A stretch of DNA of 41,868 nucleotides, from positions 20,176 through 62,043 of the forward strand of contig JAMPDF010000007.1 in the NCBI GenBank assembly GCA_023665755.1, read 5' to 3'. The notes beneath the pieces were generated by a model. It had not been told where the DNA came from, did no database searches, and worked only from the letters and a program-made list of their open reading frames with translations. Shown piece after piece: positions 8,999-17,184 of the stretch (positions within the stretch are counted from its first letter, which is position 1; each line of letters begins with the position of its first letter). The translations under genes and the position numbers were made by a program. This DNA is from Prevotella sp. GTDB lineage: Bacteria; Bacillota_I; Bacilli_A; ML615J-28; CAG-313.

Positions 8999-9306
8999 GA
9001 AAAGTCACCTCTTTCTATTTCTTTCTGTATCGTCTTGGCAAATCCACTATCATTTAAAGCGATGACTTTAATTTGTGGACATCCCAGTGCTTGAGAAAGT
9101 TCTTCTGTAGTGTATTGTACAACTACAGGGATTTGATAAAAAAATGCTTTTTTATCTAATTTATCGATTGTTGCACAAGATGCATCTTTGGCTACAAAAA
9201 TCATCTTTGTATTCTGCTTTGGAAGATTTTTGACCACTGCATCTGTGCCTAAAACTAATTTTCCTGCCCTTTTGGCAATTCCTAATAACTGAAGTATTGG
9301 ATTCAA
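8995..9306 (-). CDS. ylxQ: L7Ae-family RNA-binding protein YlxQ
   Basis: This is a 103-residue L7Ae/L30e-fold protein: LLGIAKRAGKLVLGTDAV at the start, MIFVAKDAS in the middle and VIALNDSGFAK at the end. Members bind kink-turn RNA; YlxQ is not essential in Bacillus and its exact role is unclear. It sits between rnpM and infB, its normal position, with a 1-bp gap from rnpM and a 4-bp overlap with infB. Confidence 0.92.
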   Translation of the reverse strand: MNPILQLLGIAKRAGKLVLGTDAVVKNLPKQNTKMIFVAKDASCATIDKLDKKAFFYQIPVVVQYTTEELSQALGCPQIKVIALNDSGFAKTIQKEIERGDFS

Positions 9307-9307
9307 A

Positions 9308-9589
9308 TTATTTTTCCTCTCCTAATTGTTTCAATAGTTCTTCAAAAATAGTATCTGGAACTTCAATTTCCAAATGGCGATTCAATATTTTTTTCTTCAT
9401 AGCTGTTTGAATCACACTTTTTTTCTTGCAAACATATGCACCATGACCTTTTACCTTTCCGCCTAAATCAATTACAACTTGATTTTCAGGGGTCCGTACA
9501 ATTCGAAACATCTCCATTTTAGGATGTTGTTCATTGGTCACCACACACTTTCGCAAAGGAACCTTTTTCACTTTCATTGGTTGTGGCAT
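9308..9589 (-). CDS. rnpM: RNase P modulator RnpM (YlxR)
   Basis: This 93-residue YlxR-family protein has the signature RKCVVTNEQHPK near the start and the GHGAYVCKKK motif (GRGAYVC in most members) around residue 49. YlxR has been reported to bind the RNase P RNA and modulate its activity, hence the name RnpM. It starts 11 bp after nusA in the conserved nusA-rnpM-ylxQ-infB order. Confidence 0.93.
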   Translation of the reverse strand: MPQPMKVKKVPLRKCVVTNEQHPKMEMFRIVRTPENQVVIDLGGKVKGHGAYVCKKKSVIQTAMKKKILNRHLEIEVPDTIFEELLKQLGEEK

Positions 9590-9600
9590 AATTCTACCTC

Positions 9601-10689
9601 TTAATAAGCATATATATTAGGCTTAAAACTAATACCATCACGATACGCAGTTGTTTCATCTTTGATATCTATTTTCCAACCTGTTGTTAAAGAGGCCAAA
9701 CGTACATTTTGTCCCCCTTTACCAATGGCTAAAGAAAATTGATCATCAGGTACAATCACTGTAGATTTTTTAGTTTCTTCATTAATTAAAACAGAAATGA
9801 CTTTGGATGGTGTTAATGCTTCAGCGATTAAAATAACTGGATTATCACTCCAATTGAAGATATCAATTCTTTCTCCTGCAAGGGCTTCATTAATTTGTTT
9901 CACACGAGAGCCTTGTAATCCTACACAAGAACCTTTTGCGTCTACATTTGGATTATTACTCTTTACACCTACTTTGGTACGACTTCCTGGTTCTCTTGCA
10001 ATAGCCATCACTTCAATGACACCGCTTGCTACTTCTGGTACATACATTTCGAATAAGCGCTTGATTAAATCACGATTGGAACGAGACACAAACACTTTAG
10101 GTCCTTTTCCTGTTTCTTCTACTTTGGTTATGGCCACTTTCATTTGCATACCTGGTTCACATTTTTCCCCTGGTAATACTTCTTCAATTGGCATAAATGT
10201 AATGACATCTAATCCCAAATTCAGTCCTACAACAGAATCTGTTTTTTTAATTACTGTAGCATTGATAGCCTCGCCTTCTTTTTCTTTAAAATATTCATAG
10301 GCTCTTTTCCCGCCTAATTCTTTTAAACCTTGGATAAAAATTTGTTTAAAACGAGTTGCTCCTTTTCTACCAATTTGCGAAAATTTTACTTCTCGTCTAA
10401 ATGTTGACCCTACTCGAACTCTTGCACGAATTTCCCTAGCTTGATCGATTGTGATTTGTCCTTCTGGCCCTTCTGGATCGATTTCTTCTACTACTACAAA
10501 GTTTTCAAAAATGCGCACATTTTTTTGTTCTTCGTTAAATTCCACCTCAATAGCACCTATACATCCTTCTAATTGACAGGCCTTGATCAAAGCGGTTGTA
10601 ACTGCTGTTAATACATCTTCAATTTCAATATGTCTTTCATTTGCAATTGTTTCTAATTGTTCATAGAATCCTTTACTAATCATGTTCAT
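9601..10689 (-). CDS. nusA: Transcription termination/antitermination factor NusA
   Basis: NusA binds RNA polymerase and nascent RNA and promotes pausing and intrinsic termination. The 362-residue protein has the N-terminal polymerase-binding domain, an S1 domain (INATVIKKTDSVVGLNLG, near 135-200) and two KH domains (GSRVKQINEAL and QFSLAIGKGGQNVRLAS). It lacks the C-terminal acidic repeats found in proteobacteria, as is normal for Bacillota. The ATG at 10689 has an AGGAGGAAAAT-type ribosome site. In Bacillus NusA represses its own operon by stimulating leader termination, and a suitable hairpin is present upstream of rimP. Confidence 0.98.
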   Translation of the reverse strand: MNMISKGFYEQLETIANERHIEIEDVLTAVTTALIKACQLEGCIGAIEVEFNEEQKNVRIFENFVVVEEIDPEGPEGQITIDQAREIRARVRVGSTFRREVKFSQIGRKGATRFKQIFIQGLKELGGKRAYEYFKEKEGEAINATVIKKTDSVVGLNLGLDVITFMPIEEVLPGEKCEPGMQMKVAITKVEETGKGPKVFVSRSNRDLIKRLFEMYVPEVASGVIEVMAIAREPGSRTKVGVKSNNPNVDAKGSCVGLQGSRVKQINEALAGERIDIFNWSDNPVILIAEALTPSKVISVLINEETKKSTVIVPDDQFSLAIGKGGQNVRLASLTTGWKIDIKDETTAYRDGISFKPNIYAY

Positions 10690-10696
10690 TTTCCTC

Positions 10697-11170
10697 CTAA
10701 AATTTTACCGCAAGTCTTATTTTTGCAACGGCTGTGCGAGGCACGGTTACGACTTTTTTTCTTTGGTTGAGTAGTGTTTCTACTACAAAGGCGCTTTCTG
10801 TTGTTTCTAAAAGAGTTCCAGTGATCTCTTTTATATGATATTCTTCTAATTTTTGATATGTTTTGATATATATATACTTACCAATTGCCCTTTGGAAATC
10901 TATTTCTGTTTGTAACTCTCTTTCAATTCCTGGTGTTGTCACTTCCAAGTAATAGCCATCAGGTATAAGGTCATTCACTTCATCTAATAACTCTGAATTG
11001 ATGAGCGCAACTTCATCAATATCCATACTGAATGTTTCTGGATCATCAATGATTACGCTAATTATATTGACATCAAATTCTTTTCGCAATTTCACATCAA
11101 TCAATTCTTTTTGATGCATAGATACTATTGGTAGTGCTAATTCTTGAATACTTTGTAAATAATTGGACAT
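10697..11170 (-). CDS. rimP: Ribosome maturation factor RimP
   Basis: RimP (157 residues) is needed for 30S subunit assembly around S12. The family pattern is visible: an N-terminal alpha/beta domain with LPIVSMHQKELIDVKL, then YYLEVTTPGIERELQ (the VSSPGLDRPL-like motif) and a C-terminal SH3-like domain. The frame is open to 11302, but the start is placed at 11170 because GGAGGG lies 6 bases upstream and the extra 44 codons overlap the leader hairpin and promoter. It is the first gene of the nusA-infB operon. Confidence 0.95.
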   Translation of the reverse strand: MSNYLQSIQELALPIVSMHQKELIDVKLRKEFDVNIISVIIDDPETFSMDIDEVALINSELLDEVNDLIPDGYYLEVTTPGIERELQTEIDFQRAIGKYIYIKTYQKLEEYHIKEITGTLLETTESAFVVETLLNQRKKVVTVPRTAVAKIRLAVKF

Positions 11171-11185
11171 ATGAATCCCTCCATT

Positions 11186-11214
11186 AAAAAGGGTGAGCCA
11201 TTTTGTTGCCCACC
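11186..11214 (-). terminator. Leader attenuator hairpin upstream of rimP
   Basis: On the minus strand GGTGGGC (11214-11208) pairs with GCTCACC (11198-11192) across a 9-base loop and is followed by CTTTTT. It lies between the promoter and the rimP ribosome site, so transcripts ending here would never reach the operon. Autoregulation through NusA is known for the Bacillus operon; its use here is inference. Confidence 0.65.
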
Positions 11215-11240
11215 TTGTTCTACAATATTTGGTTAAGATG

Positions 11241-11269
11241 ATTATATCACAAATGGAATTAAATGTCAA
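11241..11269 (-). promoter_or_regulatory. Consensus sigma-A promoter for the rimP-nusA-infB operon
   Basis: On the minus strand a perfect TTGACA (11269-11264) is followed after 17 bases by a perfect TATAAT (11246-11241), with TG one base before the -10. This fits a strongly expressed translation operon that is then throttled by the leader hairpin. Confidence 0.9.
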
Positions 11270-11290
11270 GACATTGTTTCGAAAAGAGGG

Positions 11291-11327
11291 AAAAAGATTC
11301 ATAGATAAACCATAACCTATGAATCTT
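11291..11327 (-). terminator. Terminator after the FAD/Rieske oxidoreductase gene
   Basis: An 11-bp perfect stem (AAGATTCATAG at 11294-11304, complement at 11317-11327) with a 12-base loop runs into T-rich sequence on the minus strand. It sits 14 bp past the stop codon and insulates the rimP promoter. Confidence 0.75.
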
Positions 11328-11340
11328 TGTTTTTATCATA

Positions 11341-12651
11341 TCAAACGTCGAGTGGCTTTACCGCAGGATTATCAATAACATCCCCACTTTCATCAAATCT
11401 TGAACCATGGCATGGACAATCCCAAGATTGTTCCTCTTCATTCCACACCAATTCAGATCCTAAATGTGGACATCTTTTCTTTCGCCATTTGAGTACATGC
11501 TTTGCATAATTTCCAAGATTAACAAACAATTGTTTTTGAATCATATTGCGATGAGGATTATATAGCGTTTGATAAGGATTTTCCCTTTTTAAAATAAGAT
11601 CTGTGAGCAAATGAGCAGCAATCATAGATTGGGTCATCCCCCATAAGTTAAACCCTGTTGCTACATAAATATGTTGGTATAATGTACTATATGTACCAAT
11701 GTATGGTCTGTCATCCAACGTCATACAATCTTGATTCCCCCACTGATAGTCAATACTACAATCTGGATAATGTTCTTTTGCAAAATGCATCAAATTATGG
11801 AAACAACATCCCCTATCTGCAGTTTGTCGGTCATTTCCACCAATAAGCAAATAATCTTGATAATTGCGAAAATAAAGTCCACCAGTTTCTAAATTAGTAT
11901 ATGTTCCATGAATATTATCTTTAGTTTTTACAGCAATCACATAAGAACGATTTTGAAATAATTTTGCATAATATAGTCCCAAACGATTGATAAAAGGATA
12001 ATGTGTCGTAATGATGATTTGTTTGGCAAAAATGCAGTGATGCGCCGTTGTCACTTTGTGTTTACTCACCTTAATCACCTCAGTATCTTCAAATATGCGT
12101 AAATGCTTAATTAAATGTTGAATCAATAATAAGGGATTCATTTGTGCTTGATGTGGAAAGTATGCGGCAGCTTGGATGTCAAATGGTAAATCAGTTTGAT
12201 GAACCAATTGTGCATCCACACCTAATTGCTGTAACGCCTTTACTTCTGCTTGAATCGTTGTTTCATCTTGTGTAGAATACATATAAGAAGGCTTTTCTTC
12301 AAAATCAAAGGCATAGGATTCACTTAATTTTCGGTAATCTTCTACGGCCTTGAGATTAGCTTCCAAATATAGTTTTGCTTTTTCAAATCCTTCTTTCTGA
12401 ATTCGATCTTGATATAATACATCATGTTGTGCAGTAATTACCGCTGTAGTATTCTTGGTAATGCCACTAGCAATACGATTTTTCTCAACTATAACTACGT
12501 CTAGTCCTTCTTGTGTCAATTGATATGCGGTTAAAATACCACAAAGGCCACCGCCAATCACAACAACATCTACCTTAATATCTTGATCTAATGTAGGAAA
12601 ATGTGGTAATTTTACTGTATCTTCCCATATAGATTTTCCTTTTTTATGCAT
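11341..12651 (-). CDS. FAD-dependent oxidoreductase with C-terminal Rieske [2Fe-2S] domain
   Basis: The 436-residue protein combines a DAO-type FAD domain (DVVVIGGGLCGILTAYQL near residue 30, E at the end of the next strand) with a C-terminal Rieske centre. The Rieske motif is CPHLGSELVW and, 15 residues later, CPCHGSRFD, giving the Cys-His and Cys-His pairs; it ends at NPAVKPLDV. The arrangement matches YhfW-like proteins of Bacilli, which are of unknown substrate and usually near 500 residues, so this is a shorter version. I place the start at 12651 because GGGTGAT is correctly spaced there; the ATG four codons upstream (12663) has no ribosome site. It is monocistronic, with its own promoter and terminator. 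Confidence 0.9.
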   Translation of the reverse strand: MHKKGKSIWEDTVKLPHFPTLDQDIKVDVVVIGGGLCGILTAYQLTQEGLDVVIVEKNRIASGITKNTTAVITAQHDVLYQDRIQKEGFEKAKLYLEANLKAVEDYRKLSESYAFDFEEKPSYMYSTQDETTIQAEVKALQQLGVDAQLVHQTDLPFDIQAAAYFPHQAQMNPLLLIQHLIKHLRIFEDTEVIKVSKHKVTTAHHCIFAKQIIITTHYPFINRLGLYYAKLFQNRSYVIAVKTKDNIHGTYTNLETGGLYFRNYQDYLLIGGNDRQTADRGCCFHNLMHFAKEHYPDCSIDYQWGNQDCMTLDDRPYIGTYSTLYQHIYVATGFNLWGMTQSMIAAHLLTDLILKRENPYQTLYNPHRNMIQKQLFVNLGNYAKHVLKWRKKRCPHLGSELVWNEEEQSWDCPCHGSRFDESGDVIDNPAVKPLDV

Positions 12652-12669
12652 TATATCACCCATTATATA

Positions 12670-12699
12670 GTATAACCATTTCTTTTAATTTAATGTAAA
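12670..12699 (-). promoter_or_regulatory. Probable promoter for the FAD/Rieske gene
   Basis: On the minus strand TTTACA (12699-12694) and TTATAC (12675-12670) are separated by 18 bases. The -35 starts within the T-run of the preceding terminator, so one element ends where the other begins. Confidence 0.5.
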
Positions 12700-12731
12700 A
12701 AATGATATTTTGAAAAAATCAAAATATCATT
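12697..12731 (-). terminator. Terminator overlapping the stop codon of the 198-residue membrane protein
   Basis: A perfect 13-bp inverted repeat (12701-12713 with 12719-12731, 5-base loop) followed by a minus-strand T-run. The stop codon TGA (12729-12727) lies inside the stem. Confidence 0.85.
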
Positions 12732-13323
12732 GTAATGCTTGGTTTGCTTGTTTCAAATGAACTGTTGCTTCAATCAGTTTATGACTTTTCAACAACTCAA
12801 ATTTTCGAATAGGTCTTTCAATAAAGAATTGGTCAACTGCTTCCCATGTAAATACCCATCCTGCAATATCAAACAATTCTAATCCAATTGTTGATAATAC
12901 ATGAAATTGATTCAAAACAATCATAATAGAAAATACTACTACTGCCACAATCAAAAAATATATAGTGGCTAATATACCTCTTTTTAACTTTCGTGCCTCA
13001 ATCGTCGCATCTTCTCTATAATAGTTTTGAATAGCCTGCTGAACAAATTCAATATCCTTTTCAGTCATTTGCTCGCTTTCTACCTCAATTTGGATATCAT
13101 GTAACAAATGGGTAGCTAAAATATGTTGTTCTAAAAAAGAAGCAAATTCACTATTGATGACGGGCTTTTCAATTGTTCCATAGTCAGAAAGTGCTGCCTC
13201 TAAACAAGATAGATGTACAGGAATGATAGCTTTATCATCATCATTTAATTCTACTTTTGATTTGGAATATATTTGAATCAATTGTTTGATTTTCTTTTTC
13301 ATTTTAGGACGTTCATGACTCAT
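12727..13323 (-). CDS. Uncharacterised membrane protein, third gene of the MarR-MATE operon
   Basis: I do not recognise a family. The 198-residue protein has a charged, mostly helical N-terminal half (about 1-115), then one clear hydrophobic segment (GILATIYFLIVAVVVFSIMI, near 125-145) and a possible second segment around GLELFDIAGWVF, and a charged C-terminus. No signal peptide. AGGAGA precedes the ATG at 13323 by 9 bases; a TTG two codons earlier is also open. Its start overlaps the end of the MATE gene by 11 bp, so it is translated with the exporter and could be a partner, but nothing in the sequence proves that. Confidence 0.75.
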   Translation of the reverse strand: MSHERPKMKKKIKQLIQIYSKSKVELNDDDKAIIPVHLSCLEAALSDYGTIEKPVINSEFASFLEQHILATHLLHDIQIEVESEQMTEKDIEFVQQAIQNYYREDATIEARKLKRGILATIYFLIVAVVVFSIMIVLNQFHVLSTIGLELFDIAGWVFTWEAVDQFFIERPIRKFELLKSHKLIEATVHLKQANQALQ

Positions 13324-14713
13324 ATACAACAGTCTCCTTTGCTTGTTCTTGTTTCAATTGAAAAAGCGCCTTTTTGAAATAAATGCAAAACAAAATTCCT
13401 GTTACAGTAACTGCGATACCATCTGCAATTGGCTCTGCCAAAAATACCCCTAGCACTTGATTATTTGTTATAATCGAAGGAAGGATGAAAATTAAAGGAA
13501 TTAATAAAATGATTTTTCTAAGTACTGCTAAGAATAGTGATATCTTAGCATTACCAATTGCAATAAATGTTTGTTGACAAGCAATTTGTATCCCAAACAA
13601 TCCTGATACCGCAAAATATATCCTAATTGCCCATTTAGTGTAGCGAATTAGTTCATCACTATCCGAAAATATCTTTACGAAAATTTCCGGGAATATTTGG
13701 AGCATACACCATAAAACCATTGAATAGCAGACTGAACTAATCAACAAAACAAAAAAGCCTGATTTAACTCTTTCTGGTTGTTTTGCCCCATAGTTATAAC
13801 TAATAACAGGTTGTGCTCCTTGAGAAAGTCCCATAATTGGGAGCATAGAAAATTGCATCAGTATGGAGAGTGTGGTCATTGCTCCTACGGCAAGATCTCC
13901 TCCATATTTTTTCAACGATGCATTAAAACAAACGACAATAATTGCTTCTGTAAATTGCATAATAAAAGGAGAAAGTCCTAATAATAATGCAGGTAAGATT
14001 AAACGGAAATCCAATTTGAGTGCCTTTCTTTTTAATCGAAGAGTTGCCTTTTGACTACATAAAAATAAGATTACAAATAAACTTGAAGCAAATTGAGAAA
14101 TAATAGTAGCAATAGCGGCGCCCTTTACACCAAGTCCAAAAGCAAAAATAAAAATAGGATCTAAAATAGAATTTAAGATTGCTCCAATCAATACACTTAC
14201 CATACTGACTTTGGTAAAACCTTGTGCAGTAATGAATGCATTCATTCCAAGTGCAATCATTACAAAGACAGAACCTATTAAATAAATTTGTATATAATCT
14301 TTGGCATAAGATATAGTATTATCGCTTGCTCCAAATGCATATAGCAATGGTTCATGAAAGATACTAAAAACAATTGTCAATACAATTCCAATTCCTACCA
14401 ATAAAGTTAAACTATTGCCCATTATTGTTTCCGCTTTATCTGGCTGTTTTTCTCCCAAATAAATAGAGGCCTTAGGGGCTCCACCATACCCAACTAGTGC
14501 TGAACATGCTGAAATAAGCATAATAATTGACATACAAACACCAACACCCGTATAGGCTACATCACCCACTTCTGGTATATGGCCAATATAAATTCGGTCA
14601 ACTACGTTATACAATAGATTGACAATTTGCGCAATAATAGTTGGAATCGCGAGTTTAAATATCAATTTCCCGACGGGTTCTTTTTCTAAAAAAGTTGTAT
14701 CACTACGAGTCAT
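13313..14713 (-). CDS. MATE family multidrug/metabolite exporter
   Basis: The 466-residue protein has about 12 hydrophobic helices in the two-fold MATE arrangement. It begins with PVGKLIFKLAIPTIIAQIVNLLYNVVDRIYIGHI, of which the AIPTIIAQIVNLLYNVVDR part is typical of the MepA/NorM group; GYGGAPKASIYLGEK and the paired LSQGAQPVISYNYGAK motif in the second half also fit. It should expel cationic compounds in exchange for Na+ or H+. It overlaps the MarR gene by 11 bp (ATG at 14713, GGGGAA upstream) and is presumably controlled by it. Confidence 0.93.
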   Translation of the reverse strand: MTRSDTTFLEKEPVGKLIFKLAIPTIIAQIVNLLYNVVDRIYIGHIPEVGDVAYTGVGVCMSIIMLISACSALVGYGGAPKASIYLGEKQPDKAETIMGNSLTLLVGIGIVLTIVFSIFHEPLLYAFGASDNTISYAKDYIQIYLIGSVFVMIALGMNAFITAQGFTKVSMVSVLIGAILNSILDPIFIFAFGLGVKGAAIATIISQFASSLFVILFLCSQKATLRLKRKALKLDFRLILPALLLGLSPFIMQFTEAIIVVCFNASLKKYGGDLAVGAMTTLSILMQFSMLPIMGLSQGAQPVISYNYGAKQPERVKSGFFVLLISSVCYSMVLWCMLQIFPEIFVKIFSDSDELIRYTKWAIRIYFAVSGLFGIQIACQQTFIAIGNAKISLFLAVLRKIILLIPLIFILPSIITNNQVLGVFLAEPIADGIAVTVTGILFCIYFKKALFQLKQEQAKETVVYES

Positions 14714-15152
14714 AACATTCCCCTATTCGACTAACATTATCCATCATTTTCATAAATGTCGTAAAATATTGTTCCATTTCCGATTTGGAAATATCCTGAA
14801 AGATTTGTTTGAAGAAAGTTTCTTGAACAGCTTGGATTTTTTCAACAATAGGGGATGCTTCTTCCAACAATTTTAAATGCATTTTTCGTCTATCTTCCGC
14901 ATCTTGAATTTTTGTAATCATTCCTTTATGAAGTAACGCATCCACTGCTGTTGAAATATTTGACTTTTTAAACTGTCTTACCAATTCAATATCTTTAGCA
15001 GTATCATAAGCAGGATTATTGGCTAAAAAACCTAATATATCAATTTCTAATTTAGTCATATGAAACGTATCTAACATCTCTAAAATATATGTATCATAAG
15101 CTCTTTTGAGTTTATTGAGTTCAGTAATGACCTTTGCGGCAACATTATGCAT
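14703..15152 (-). CDS. MarR family transcriptional regulator
   Basis: This 149-residue protein has a winged helix typical of MarR: DTAKDIELVRQFKKSNISTAVDALLHKGMI followed by the wing DAEDRRKMHLKL (D-R-R motif). The flanking helices form the dimer region. It is the first gene of a unit with the MATE exporter and a membrane protein, the usual layout for a ligand-relieved repressor of its own exporter. AGGATGAGA precedes the ATG. Two tandem palindromes lie between its -10 box and its start. Confidence 0.93.
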   Translation of the reverse strand: MHNVAAKVITELNKLKRAYDTYILEMLDTFHMTKLEIDILGFLANNPAYDTAKDIELVRQFKKSNISTAVDALLHKGMITKIQDAEDRRKMHLKLLEEASPIVEKIQAVQETFFKQIFQDISKSEMEQYFTTFMKMMDNVSRIGECYDS

Positions 15153-15169
15153 AATATTCTCATCCTTTG

Positions 15170-15198
15170 GTTATTTTTATAACTGTTATATTTATAAC
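15170..15198 (-). promoter_or_regulatory. Tandem palindromic operator of the marR-MATE operon
   Basis: Two near-identical 14-bp palindromes lie side by side: GTTATAAATATAAC (15198-15185, perfect with a 2-base centre) and GTTATAAAAATAAC (15183-15170, one mismatch), 15 bp centre to centre. They start just downstream of the -10 box, an ideal place for MarR repression. Binding by this MarR is inferred. Confidence 0.6.
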
Positions 15199-15201
15199 TA
15201 T

Positions 15202-15229
15202 ATTATACGTTTTTTAATCAAATTGTAAA
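15202..15229 (-). promoter_or_regulatory. Promoter of the marR-MATE operon
   Basis: On the minus strand TTTACA (15229-15224) and TATAAT (15207-15202) are separated by 16 bases. The tandem operator follows directly. Confidence 0.6.
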
Positions 15230-15272
15230 GTCATTTACTTTTTTATATTTTAAAGAAATCATTCTTAAACAA

Positions 15273-15301
15273 TTGCAAAATGGGCTATTTTATGATAGAA
15301 T
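15273..15301 (+). promoter_or_regulatory. Promoter of the nucleoside kinase gene
   Basis: TTGCAA (15273-15278) and TAGAAT (15296-15301) are separated by 17 bases, 37 bp before the ATG. It diverges from the marR promoter. Confidence 0.65.
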
Positions 15302-15338
15302 AATTTAAAAGAAATATAGCATACAGAAAGGAATAAAA

Positions 15339-16997
15339 ATGATAGCGATTCAATTTAACCAACAAGAGCATCATGTTCAAGAACCCATTCGTGTTCTGGA
15401 TTTATTAGATGCATCAGAAAAAAAACATTATACCGTTTGTAGAATCAATGGTCAAATTAAAGAATTGACCTATGTTCTAACCGAACGACATCAAAACGCC
15501 CATATCGAAACTTTGGGATTAGATAATATTGAAGGGGGAAAAGCCTATGAAGCTACCCTTCGTTATGTTATTGCTATGGCTTTTTATCAACTTTATCCAG
15601 ATATAGATATTCGTTTTAGTTACAATGTATCTCGTTCGGTGTTTTGTCAAGTACTTACACCCGGTTTTCATCTTTCCCGAGCAACAGAGAAAATCATTCA
15701 AGAAGTTGAACGAATTGTTGCATTAGATTTGCCAATTGAGCGAGTTACAGTGACGATTGATGAGGCCAAACAAATCTATCATCAATACCATCATCAAGAC
15801 AAATTGGAAATTCTCAAATATCGACCAGAGCACACTGTTCATCTATACAAATGTGGTCAATACTATGATTATATGCATTCTTATATGCTCCCTTCTACAG
15901 GTTGTATCAAGCATTACTCAATTCGTCCTTATAGTCCAGGTATGATTATTCAATACCCTCGTTATGAATTACACGCAGAAATTCCTGAATTTGTGGAAGA
16001 AACGACCTATGGAAAAACTTTAAAAAGAGCTTATCTTTGGTCAAGTAAAGCCAAATTACAAACCATTGTTGATATCAATCATAAAGTAGAAGAAAATAGT
16101 ATTTTAGATTTTGTGCAAATGTGTGAAGCAAAACACAATAGTATGCTTGCAGATTTAGGTAACAATATTGAGGCAGATATTGAAAATATTCGTTTGATTG
16201 CGATTGCTGGACCTAGTTCTAGTGGAAAAACAACTTTTTGCAATCGTGTTAGAATTGAGTTACTTTCCCGAGGTATCAATCCTGTAATGATTTCAATGGA
16301 TGATTACTACTTAGAAAAAGAAGAAATTTGCAAGATTCAAAATAAAAGTTTGGAAGAACTTGACTTAGAACATATCAACTGTCTTGATATTGATTTATTC
16401 AATAAAGATCTCTATGATTTGATCAATGGCGAAGAAGTAACTTTACCTAAATTTAACTTTCAAACAGGAAAACGCGAAAAAGGTAGAACAATCCGAGTAG
16501 AAACCAATAGCCCAATTATGATTGAAGGCATTCATGCATTAAATGAAAAACTAACCTCTTCTATTCCTAAGCATCAAAAATATAAAATATATATTGCCCC
16601 TCAAGCACAAATCAATATTGATGATCACTCACCACTTAATATTACTGATTTAAGACTAATTAGAAGAATTGTTCGCGATATGAAATATCGGAACTGTCCA
16701 GCAGCAGAAACGATTAAAATGTGGCAGTCAGTTCGAAATGGTGAATTTAAATGGATTTATCCTAATCAAGAAGGCGCAAATTATGTTTTCAATTCAGAAT
16801 TGTCATATGAACTTTGTGTTCTACGCACCAAAGCTCTTCCTGCACTTCGCGAAATTAAAACAACAGATTCAGAATATCTAGTTGCCAATCGTTTAATCAA
16901 ATACCTTAAATATTTTAGACCTATTGAAGATGAATCTATTATTCCATGCAATTCTTTATTAAGAGAATTCATTGGTGGAAGTTGTTTTAAATTATAG
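15339..16997 (+). CDS. Nucleoside (uridine-kinase-like) kinase with N-terminal TGS and tRNA-synthetase-editing-like domains
   Basis: The 552-residue protein starts with a TGS-like ubiquitin-fold segment (IAIQFNQQEHHVQEPIRVLD), followed by a region resembling the second additional domain of threonyl/alanyl-tRNA synthetases, including an H-x-x-x-H-like stretch. The C-terminal half is a uridine kinase/phosphoribulokinase-type P-loop domain: IAIAGPSSSGKTTF (Walker A near residue 291), MISMDDYY and LPKFNFQTGKR. This fused architecture is common in Clostridia and Erysipelotrichia and annotated as nucleoside kinase; it probably phosphorylates uridine or a related nucleoside with ATP, and the role of the N-terminal part is unknown. 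GAAAGGA precedes the ATG. Monocistronic, with its own terminator. Confidence 0.88.
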   Translation: MIAIQFNQQEHHVQEPIRVLDLLDASEKKHYTVCRINGQIKELTYVLTERHQNAHIETLGLDNIEGGKAYEATLRYVIAMAFYQLYPDIDIRFSYNVSRSVFCQVLTPGFHLSRATEKIIQEVERIVALDLPIERVTVTIDEAKQIYHQYHHQDKLEILKYRPEHTVHLYKCGQYYDYMHSYMLPSTGCIKHYSIRPYSPGMIIQYPRYELHAEIPEFVEETTYGKTLKRAYLWSSKAKLQTIVDINHKVEENSILDFVQMCEAKHNSMLADLGNNIEADIENIRLIAIAGPSSSGKTTFCNRVRIELLSRGINPVMISMDDYYLEKEEICKIQNKSLEELDLEHINCLDIDLFNKDLYDLINGEEVTLPKFNFQTGKREKGRTIRVETNSPIMIEGIHALNEKLTSSIPKHQKYKIYIAPQAQINIDDHSPLNITDLRLIRRIVRDMKYRNCPAAETIKMWQSVRNGEFKWIYPNQEGANYVFNSELSYELCVLRTKALPALREIKTTDSEYLVANRLIKYLKYFRPIEDESIIPCNSLLREFIGGSCFKL

Positions 16998-17008
16998 TTT
17001 TTTCAAAT

Positions 17009-17035
17009 AAAAAAAGTCCAAATGGACTTTTTTTA
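17009..17035 (+). terminator. Terminator after the nucleoside kinase gene
   Basis: Perfect stem of A7-GTCC with GGAC-T7 (17009-17019 and 17024-17034) around a 4-base loop, ending in T. The A-run means it could also work on the opposite strand. Confidence 0.85.
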
Positions 17036-17137
17036 TTTTATTATCTTCTGTTTTACTTATTATTTTATATTATTTCTCTTTTTTATTGTTTTTCATTTTT
17101 AAAACGCGTTTTTTCATATTTTTCTTTTTATTCATAG

Positions 17138-17143
17138 TATAAT
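17138..17143 (+). promoter_or_regulatory. Possible -10 box for glutamine synthetase
   Basis: A perfect TATAAT lies 41 bp before the start codon, but I find no convincing -35 at 16-18 bases; the region is extremely T-rich. An activator-dependent promoter is possible. The rest of 17036-17181 shows nothing else. Confidence 0.35.
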
Positions 17144-17184
17144 ATCTATATATTTTTTTAAAAAATCTTAAAAGGAGGAAAATG

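Noticed and set aside
9797..10300. 167-codon plus-strand open frame opposite nusA
   Set aside because: Shadow of nusA with no ribosome site or recognisable protein.
11171..11302. 44-codon N-terminal extension of RimP
   Set aside because: It would cover the attenuator and promoter, has no similarity to RimP, and a good ribosome site marks the start at 11170.
16998..17181. Riboswitch or glutamine-sensing leader before glnN
   Set aside because: The stretch is a terminator followed by T-rich DNA and a lone -10 box; no structured leader is visible.
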